A stretch of DNA of 64,000 nt, taken from contig SEMN01000064.1 of NCBI GenBank assembly GCA_005408345.1, positions 558,001 through 622,000 of the forward strand, given 5' to 3'. How positions within the stretch are numbered: position 1 is the stretch's first letter; the number at the start of each line of letters is the position of its first letter. The notes below the pieces were generated by a model, which saw only the letters and a program-made list of their open reading frames with translations, was not told where the DNA came from and made no database searches. Origin of the DNA: Macquaria australasica. Taxonomy: Eukaryota > Chordata > Actinopteri > Centrarchiformes > Percichthyidae. Of the stretch, positions 55,558 to 64,000 are shown one piece after another. A program made the position numbers and the translations under genes.

Positions 55558-58180
55558 AGAGAAACCACACTTCGAAAAAAAATATATGAAGGGCCGGTGG
55601 ACTTTGGCAGCCGCTTATGCCGATGATACTACCGCAGCAGCAGTTCTTTATTTTTCCATGTGTTAAAAGAAAAGAATCAAAAGAGAGGTGAGAGTGGAGG
55701 TGAAATCTTAGTTTAAATATATATAGAAATATATATACAGTTGAAAGGGGCCTCCGTCTTCTTGATTTTCTCTTTGACATTGCCAAAACCACTGATATGT
55801 CAGTCAATCAGCCTGAAGTGGTTGTTGTTGGATTGAAATGGCAGCCTCACACTGGCATAGGAACTGATCTTGTTCTGTCAAGATAAGCTGCTTAGTTAGG
55901 TTTTTTGCGTGATAGAGATGCATTTGAGTCACTTGAGAGAGAAAATGCTTGAATGGGAATGCCTCACAAAACTAGTTTGCATTGGTTCCAGTAGTAGTCT
56001 ATATATGAGAAAGGACCCCAAAAGCCATTGATGTTAAACTCACACTGACAACGAGAAAAGAGAAAGTTTTAAGCCGATTAATTCCCCCCAAAAAATTTTT
56101 AAAGGATAAATTACACGGGAGTGAAAATGAGGATGGGATAGAAGCAATTGATTCCCCTCCTTCTGTCCGAAGTGTATTTGGCATCTCACAGATTAGTCTG
56201 TTATGTCGCTGGAACCATAGATTGTTTTGAAGGCGAAGATTAACTAAAGGCAGAGACTTAACAATATAAAACAAACAAAAAAAGAACAAAAAAATAAAAG
56301 CAGCTTCAGAGTTTGTGGTTTACTTCTGTGTTTGTTTTATTAAATGCACTTGCCTACTATACTGTTTCTTCAGTGTAAGATGATGACAACAATAATATCG
56401 ATTATTCAATATTGTGCATGCTGGTGATGTATTTATATACAGTAGCTTGACTTTATTAACTTATACTGTGGGTGTTAAGTATTCATATGATTGAGAAAAA
56501 CAGGCTTTGTCTGATGTTGATTTCTAATTTCTAATTTATTTTGTTTTGTTATGGTTTTTTGATTTGCTATACCAAAATGGTGATCGTAAAAATTGACCTG
56601 TAATGGGCGTTGCTATAGTGACATGCAATATGTGTATTTAATTTGTCAATGAAAGAAAAAAAAAAGGAAGATAAAAAACTCATCAGTGATCACTTAATCT
56701 TACCAGCTGGTGTTTGTCACATAGAAGTATGGTTATGATATATTTTGTTCTTTGAACAGTATTTAAGTAGTTTTTTCTGTCATGCTATCCAGTTTTAATG
56801 ATGGTGAAGTTTTCAGGCTCAGTGTTTCTGTTATGAATTCACAAACATGGACCATATTTTATTTCTGACAGTATACATTTTTTTTTGTTTGTTTGTTTTT
56901 ATACATTTTAGCTGTTCCTGAGTGACAAAATATCTTGAATGTGAGTCATTATGTAGCAGTTGCACAAGAACCGAAATAATAGCTATGATAATAAAAAAGA
57001 ATATGACTAAATTATACATGCACCATTTCCGTGGTGGTCTAGTGTATTGTTGTATCGTCACCCAAGTTTTGTTTTTAAGGAAAAAACATTTCATAGAAAA
57101 AAATGTTTTAACACTTTGTTTTGTGCCCTGAGTACAGTATGTGCTTTTTTTTGGTGCCTGTATCATTATTTAATATGCCTCATTTGCAAGTCAACCTTTA
57201 CAGAAAAAAAAAAGGATTTATCTGCCAGTATTTGAAGTTCCTGCAAGCATGTGTGCAAGATGTAATATTTTCCCTTCAATGGTACTTCACTTTTACACGT
57301 GTCGGACAGTACTGCTCTCTGTACAGCACATAGATATAAATATTCAACACCAATGCACAAGTAGAATCACAGGGAAAGCATAGGCAATTCAATAGAATTG
57401 GTTATTGATCAGCAAATATGAGAATTCACGTCTTCAGAACAAACTTTAGACACTAGGAAGCTGCTTAAGAGCACAGAAAGCTGCTGAACAGATTTATCTT
57501 CATAATGCTGCTAGTTCTATAGATTATTACATTAATATATTCATACAGATGGCAGTTTTTTTTGGGACTTTATTTTTTATCTCATGTGATGGCTTAAGAG
57601 AGAAACCAAAAGCCTTAAGGTCAGTCACACAACCTTGTTCATGTATGCCAATTATGTCACCATCATGAGTCAGCCTTCATGAGCTCACACTGTATATCAC
57701 AGCTGCTTTGATTTATTTTTAACGTAGTATAAAGTTGATGGTCTTGAAGGCTTGCCAGACAAATAGCATGAAATCCTATTAGAAGGGAGTCTTACACTAC
57801 GAGTTTTGTGTGTTAAAACAAGTGGAAACTGAATTTGTCTCTCACTTTTTTATTGTTTTAATATTTTTTTGAAAGACCATGTCAGGAGAGTTTCACTCAT
57901 TGCCAAGAATACATGCATTGTGTTCCTTTTGAATTAATTTGTGTTTTTATTTTTAAGTTTTCATTATGTTGGATGTTGATGCTTGTTTCTGTGACATGAA
58001 AACATACAAATACAAGAAATGAGGAGAGAAGAATTAGATTTTAATCACAAATTAGATTGAAGAGGAGCTGACCTACTGGAAATTATCGGGAGGGGGCATA
58101 GTTGAAAATGGATACCAACTGTATGATCTGAGGAATTTTTGGTTGCCATTTGTTGCCCATTAAAGTTATTTGTTTATCAG
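55558..58180 (+). other. ywhag: Long ywhag 3' UTR (probable)
   Basis: AT-rich, U-rich sequence after the stop with no recognisable repeat over about 2.6 kb, which is unusual for this window and fits a conserved long 3' UTR as in mammalian YWHAG. Alternative poly(A) signals are possible near 56292 (AATAAA) and 58159-58164 (ATTAAA). The end is inferred. Confidence 0.5.
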
Positions 58181-58939
58181 TATTATTCTATATTTTCATT
58201 TCTCTCTGTAGCCATTTACAGTCATACCAGAAACACCACAGCTCATTTTCTTTTCATTCTGTAAGTTCATTACTGAACAGATTTTTAACATTTCTATTGA
58301 GCTTCACAGCCTACACATTAATACAGGAAGTCAGTATGACCTTATGTAACCTTTGTGGGACACCTTAACAGGTGTGTGTGGTACGTTTGTGTGCGTGCAT
58401 CCATATCTGGATGGGTATGCGTGTACAGTATATGCCTGCACCACTGCATGTGTTGAGTGTGGGTGAACGTATGAGATGGAGTCTGTATTAGCTGCAGTGC
58501 AGAGATGCTGCCAGGTCACACAACAACTACAGTATGTCTTAAATGAGGCTCTTTTGAAGGCCGCCTTGCTAATCATTAACTACATTAGGGCATAGATCAA
58601 AGAATATTGCTTCAAAAGACAACAGGTTTTATGTTCACAGCAGAGGAGCGCTGCAATAAAATAAAATCCTGCATCTCATGATGGACAATGGAAGGATAAT
58701 CTGCTGCTCTGAGGCTTTTAAATTTACATGCAAGTTGTATTTTTACACCCAAAGTTCGAGTTTATCTGAGTAATTGTGCATATCTGTGCATTTTAGACTG
58801 GGAGTCGAGCCCTCACTCTGATTGATAAGCTGAAGTGGCAAACTGCTGGATCGCCCACCCTCAGACTGCAGCCTCTTGCTGCAGCTTGCTGTACTGAACC
58901 TTTCATGAGATGAAATTCTGTGCTTTGAGCGGTCCTCCT

Positions 58940-59015
58940 CGCCAGCCAATAGCTGACAGACTCACTCCGCACAGCCACCAATCCCGTTGCTGTTGCTAGG
59001 GCTATAATAAGTATC
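58940..59015 (+). promoter_or_regulatory. Promoter-like cluster, no gene attached
   Basis: Two CCAAT boxes ('agccaatagc' at 58944-58953 and 'caccaatccc' near 58977) precede a TATA-like 'ctataataag' (59003-59012) with spacings found in core promoters. No coding exon follows that I can recognise, so this is weak. Confidence 0.25.
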
Positions 59016-59927
59016 CCACTATTAGCCCGGCTCCTTGCTGCACTGCTCAGACACCTATTGCATCCTGTAAAAAAAAAAACAAGAAAAAAAAAGCTCAAAG
59101 CACACAGGACGCATTACGATTCAGCACCAACCTATCTTCCAGCCTGTGTTTTAATGCACTGCTACACTTTCAGGGACATTGGTGTCATCATTATTGGCAA
59201 ATATTGGTGAAAATATACATCCCAAAACACACAGGGGCCTATTGATGGACTACAAATTTGGTTTGGTACTTCTAATGACAAATTCTGTCAAATTAGTAAG
59301 TAAGTAAAACTAAATATGTCCCTCATAGAATAATGTAGAATTCATGCTGCTTACATTAAACATACATATCTATTCAAATCAGTTTATTTAATTGATGTAA
59401 CCTACATCCCTGGAGAAGATTATGATTTAAAGGTCACATCTACAGGATACATACAAAACAGAAAATTGTTCTGCCGTGCTTCACTTCCACTTATACAACA
59501 ACTGCTCTGTCTGATCACTTTCATCACATGAAGCATTATTTCCCTGAGGAGAGGCCAGGATGACAAGGCACAAGTGATCATCATTGAGCCATAATTATGT
59601 CACACAAAGGCGAATGCCCTCTAAATCACTGGATCGAATTCATCGTTAGCTTCAGTGGATGTTCACTATGATGCCACTATAAACCGCGTCTTACTGAAAA
59701 GGTCCTGATGATATAACAGAATCTGTATCTTTGATGATGGATTAAAAATAAACTGTGGAAGCCAGGTGTATCTTGAAGATGTTACAGGTAGGTTATTTTT
59801 GTCTTCCATGAATTTCATGAGCTCTTTCAAGTTTGTAGGAAGGTAGTTGAGTACACATCCCCTCCTCTTTTTCGGTCAGGTACAGGATTCAATGAAGGGA
59901 AAATGGAGAGTATGTACATACTAGATT

Positions 59928-60434
59928 CAAAGACAGTTCGACATTTTAGGAAATACGCTAATTTGCTTTCTTGCTGAGACTGAGATGAGAAGATTGATAC
60001 TGCTCATGCCCAGTAAATAAGCCACCACCGGGAGCCAGTTAGCTTAGCATAAAGAGTCGAAACAGCTAGTGTGACTCTGTCCACTCTACCAGAGCCTATA
60101 TTGTTCGTTGCCAGACTCTTTCTTGACTTTCTGGAAACCTTTTGGAAACGGTCCAGCACACAACTCCCGGTAAAACTACAAATGTAGTTTTTACACTTCA
60201 GTTTTTGTACAGATTAAACAAACGAGACATAGCGTGTCAAGGTAGTTACTTTTGATAGATAAATCTCGTAGGCAGATTTTATTACCTTTGAGACAGAGCC
60301 AGGCTAGCTGTTTCCCCGTTTCCAATCTTTATGCTAAGCTAAGCTAAAAGGCCACTGGCTCATATCATACAGACATGAGAGTGGTATCAATCATCTCATC
60401 TAACTCTTGGCAATAAAGCAAACTGTTTCTTTAA
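59928..60434. repeat. Foldback MITE, long copy
   Basis: Left end 'agacagttcgacattttagg' and right end 'gcaaactgtttctttaag' are inverted repeats. Inner arms pair 'agcttagcataaagagtcg' with 'tctttatgctaagctaagct', and 'gagatgagaagattgatac' with 'gtggtatcaatcatctcatc'. At about 507 bp it is the longest copy in the window. Confidence 0.75.
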
Positions 60435-60689
60435 GTTTCAGTCCAAAACTTTATTGGACTGAGAAAAGCAATGATTGGACATTGCCCTCTGTCATGATGG
60501 TCATTTGTCTGATGAGGAGTCAAAACATCTTTTTTTCAATCTAATCCCTTTTTGTAACCCTAACCCTTAAATCCAGTGTGCAGATACTCCATTTTCACTT
60601 TGAAGTTTGTCTCAAAAACAGCCCTTTTTTCTCCTTGATTATTTTAAACTTTTTTGAACATCAACATCACATGCTTTTAGCCATGCTGA

Positions 60690-61085
60690 CGGTGTGGTGC
60701 CAGGGGTGGCAGTGTTGGTCGGTCCACCACTTTGGTCCAGACTGAAATATCTCGACAACCATTGGATGGATTGCCATGAAATTCTATACAGACATTCATG
60801 ATCTTCAGAGGATGAAACCTTCTGACTTTGGCGATCCTCTTACTTTTCCTCTGGTGCCACCAGCTGGAAGACATTTTCGGTTTGGAGTGAAATACCGTGG
60901 CAATTATTGGATGCATTGTGTTTAGTGCTAATTAGTAAATGTTAGCATGATAACACGCTAAACTAAGATGGTGAACATGGTAAACATTATACCTGCTAAA
61001 CATCAGCATGTTAGCTTTGTCACTGTGAGCATGTTAGCATGCTGACGTTAGCATTTAGCTCAAGTACAGCCTCACAGAGCTGCTA
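60690..61085. repeat. Teleost dispersed repeat ('atggattgccatgaaat')
   Basis: Contains 'gactgaaatatctcgacaac', 'ttggatggattgccatgaaa', 'tcagaggatgaaaccttctg', 'aaacatcagcatgttagc' and 'catgctgacgttagcattta', a block found many times in percomorph genomes. The family name is not recalled. Confidence 0.75.
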
Positions 61086-64000
61086 TAAACTCTTGTCTTG
61101 TTTCAGTCCAATAAAGTCCTTAACAACCCTTTTTTCTTCTCTCTTGGTTATTTTAGACATTTTAACATGAGATTAACTGTTTTCTCAAGTCCTTGTTTGC
61201 TGTTCTTTATTCAGAAGACATGAGGTCAGTGATTTTTGTCAAAAGGTCATCACAAGGTCTGAGCTTTGTTGCAGTCTATTGATTTCCTTTGTTGACTCCA
61301 CACTGAATGCAGCATATATTGCTGTCTACAAACTCCTGCACTAAAAGGCGTTTAACCTCCTGCGGCTCAGGCTTCTCAGAGTCGCTGTTGAGCCATTCAT
61401 CATCGACCAAACCACATGGCTGTCACTCTGGGGCAAAAGTGACAGCTCTATGGACTGGACACTGGTTGGCAGCAGCTGGAGAACAAACAGCCTGAAGTTT
61501 GACTCACAAGTAATTAAAACTTGAGACGTTCCCTAAAAGAATATTTTGTCTAATTTCAAAACAGGATGGATAAAGATTGATGGCTTTGTGAGTTTGGAGG
61601 CCTGGAGGTGAAACATGGCAGCTCATGAACTATCAGGTATTAGAAATAAAGCCTTGAATTAACGCTTAATTACATCACTATTCTTCAGCACTGATACCAA
61701 ACACAAGGAGATTATATTTCTGAGGAGCATGCCACAGAGATACTGATAAAACCAGACAGACATGTTGGATTTTGAAAAGTTTATGATCTCACTCAACGTG
61801 ATCTGCACTTCAAAGATGCAAAGAAGATAATAGATGTACAGCTCCAGAAATATCAACCCATTAGAAGGGAGGAAGGAGGGAGAAAAGAGAGATGGAGAGA
61901 AAGAGGGGACCGATGTAGAAGCAGAGAACAGAGACAGATCTATAAATAGGCCTCCCTGCAGCCTGTGAGTAGACAGTGAGTAGACCAGAGACATCAATGT
62001 GACAGCCTCTCCACTATAGAGACTATCTGCCTCTGTATGGATGGTGAGAGTTCATATCTTCGGTTAAGAGAGTCTGATTCATCAGTTTTACCCCCAGCTG
62101 ACCAAACACACGACATGACATGAAATTACAAATAATCAACTCTGATATCTGCTGTTTTCTTAAAGTTCATTGCACCATGTTTTTTTTCTTTTTTTGTTTT
62201 CTAGCACCATTAAGTTATGATAGGACAAAGAGCGCTGCTGACTCTTTCAGGCACAAAGACAGCTGTTATGCACGACTGCTGCAAAATGAATTATTCAAGA
62301 TAACATTTAGACTTTATATTATTTATCAAAAAGTGCCACGATGTTCAGCTCAAGGTTTTAAGAGTCTATTTCAGGGAGCACTTGTCCCAAAACACTGCAG
62401 GATACATTGCATCTGATATGCGGTGGGAAGGGGTCATCACATGATTTTTGGGAGATCTTCATCCCCCCCAAATAAATGCTCTCCATCTGGCTGCAACATA
62501 CACCAACACTGCTGTAATTTAAATAGTTTAGCAATTTGCTATTCTTTTTTTTTCACATAATAATACTGGAGGTGATTATTCATGACTACAGAGGCTTGTG
62601 TGATGAACAGAAGTTTGTAAAAGGTGAGTCTAACGTTAAGTCCTCCCCCCTCCTTGCCCCGTCTCACAGTTACATCACTCTGCATGTTCTTTCAATGCTT
62701 CCCATTGCAGGAGAGGCACACCACGATCCCTGACAAAATAAAATCATCATCCAAATAAAACAAGTATGGTCACACTACTATGGTCATACTACATTAAATT
62801 ATTTAAACTGCTATTTGACGTGTTTATTACATATCTTGGAATTCATGAAGATGATTTACTTTATTGTAAATGATACTCTATTCTCAAATATATACATTTC
62901 ATCATTTCCTCTAAAATACAGTTTTTTCCTCCCACAATAGTTCTTTCTTTAAAATAAAGATCTTCTGCAAAACAACCACCTGCTAATTGATAAGCAAACA
63001 CAGAATTTCCGCTGTGAAAGATAATGTGTGACAAATACATCAAAGTGTACAGAATATCTTTTGGAAAGCCAAGGATAGAGATAGTTCGGTGACATGCCAG
63101 AAGCTGATATGTAAAGAAACTGTCAAATGTAGGAAAATGAATTTCCTTTAAATCCCTGAAAACCCAAAGTTCTACAAACATGATGAAGAACACTGAGCAG
63201 ACATGATGAAAATCAAACTGTTTTTGCATTTCCTGCTTGGAAAAGAGACTACACTAATAAAAATCTAGTTTCATCTTCAGTCCCACTGCTGAGAAAAAAG
63301 TCTGCTACAGCCACCGACTTACTAATGGAGAACAGCTGCAGGATAGATTAAAAAAAGAAGAAGATATTGCATTAGGTACAATGGTTGCAAAAGTATTTTG
63401 AGATTTTAAAAAAAGAGCAGATAAAGAACAAGGATTTTTGTTTGTTTGTCTTTCATTTGGACAGTATAAAGTATAACATGCATGATTTTATGTGTTTAAA
63501 CACTCATCGTTTATTTTATGCCCTTTTCCCTTTTGCCCGTTCTTTCTAAAAGTCCATGAAGTTTGTGTTACAGAGATATGATATGATACACACACAGTGA
63601 ACCAGTTAACGCCTAATGTTGTGCTAAATTTAGCTGCACCTGTATTAGAAAGTTTTTCTCAGGTTTTTGTTCATAGTCGTGCTTGTCATGGATGTTTTTA
63701 CACAGGAGAAAAAAAAATGAAAGTGAGAATAAAATGAAATCACTTGTCTAGCAGGCTGTGGTGTGAACCTGCACATTATATGTAATATCTATTTTGGAAG
63801 TCTTAACTCCCACCCCAGACAGGCTCACTGTCAAGGTGATAATTAACTGTTAATTACTTAAATGTAATATGAAGACTTTTGGTTTCATGGATTCCCCTGT
63901 TCATTTTATAAAATACAAGCAGTCGGTTGCCTTCTGCTTATCATTATTAAGCAGTTTCTTGCTTTGTATTTCCAGTGTATTCGCTCCTGAAAGAGTCCTG
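61086..64000. other. Intergenic to window end, nothing recognised
   Basis: AT-rich DNA with small random frames, including a 122-codon minus frame at 62861-63229 without family motifs. No gene, RNA or clear repeat is identified. Confidence 0.4.

Noticed and set aside
62861..63229. 122-codon minus-strand frame
   Set aside because: AT-rich, composition-driven text without a domain, signal or splice partners.
58200..64000. Search for an hspb1-like or srrm3-like neighbour of ywhag
   Set aside because: No alpha-crystallin or Ser/Arg-rich exon with proper splice sites is seen before the window ends.
1..64000. CRISPR arrays, bacterial operons, phage or toxin systems
   Set aside because: The window is clearly vertebrate nuclear DNA with spliced genes. 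The tandem repeats are microsatellites and minisatellites without spacer structure.

Overview
The window is vertebrate nuclear DNA, almost certainly from a spiny-rayed teleost. Genes are interrupted by short GT/AG introns, the non-coding DNA is AT-rich, and it is packed with repeats typical of fish genomes (foldback MITEs, hAT-like elements with 8-bp target duplications, tRNA-derived SINEs, LINE relics, CA/GT/GATA microsatellites). There is no bacterial or organellar signal. I rebuilt seven protein-coding genes exon by exon. All seven joined reading frames close exactly in phase.

Layout. 1-4080: repeats. 4115-11276 (+): rab34, 10 coding exons, 259 aa. 12303-14638 (-): an APRT-like phosphoribosyltransferase, 5 exons, 200 aa, convergent with rab34. 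19888-23339 (+): a group III phospholipase A2-like gene, 4 exons, 849 aa. Its place next to rab34 suggests it is the teleost counterpart of PROCA1. 27847-28045 (-): one orphan exon that looks like the end of a chemokine. 28969-32794 (-): dhrs11, 7 exons, 255 aa. 33250-34092 (+): a LINE reverse-transcriptase relic. 34350-39765 (+): a CA4-type carbonic anhydrase, 8 exons, 307 aa. 44182-44267 (+): a mir-142 hairpin with both mature arms. 45449-47043 (-): a compact 212-aa protein with two SH3 domains of the RIM-binding-protein/TSPOAP1 type. 51540-55557 (+): ywhag (14-3-3 gamma), 2 exons, 247 aa, with a long 3' UTR. 58200-64000: repeats and one weak promoter-like cluster, with no gene I can support.

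Context. RAB34 and PROCA1 are neighbours on human 17q. DHRS11, the CCL chemokine clusters, CA4 and the TSPOAP1-MIR142 pair are also on 17q. Most of the window is therefore a shuffled piece of the ancestral 17q-like linkage group. YWHAG (human 7q) is the exception. The genes do not form a single pathway; they are a syntenic block.

The most interesting points are: (1) a PLA2-like gene that keeps the calcium loop and His-Asp dyad and ends in about four or five basic repeats spaced about 80 residues apart; (2) a stand-alone two-SH3 gene next to mir-142, apparently the shortened remnant of a TSPOAP1-like gene; (3) a CA4 with Tyr in place of the proton-shuttle His64; (4) an APRT-like enzyme with an altered PRPP-binding motif; (5) a NAGNAG acceptor in rab34 just before the P-loop exon; (6) two hAT-like insertions in the ca4 introns whose 8-bp target duplications can be read directly.
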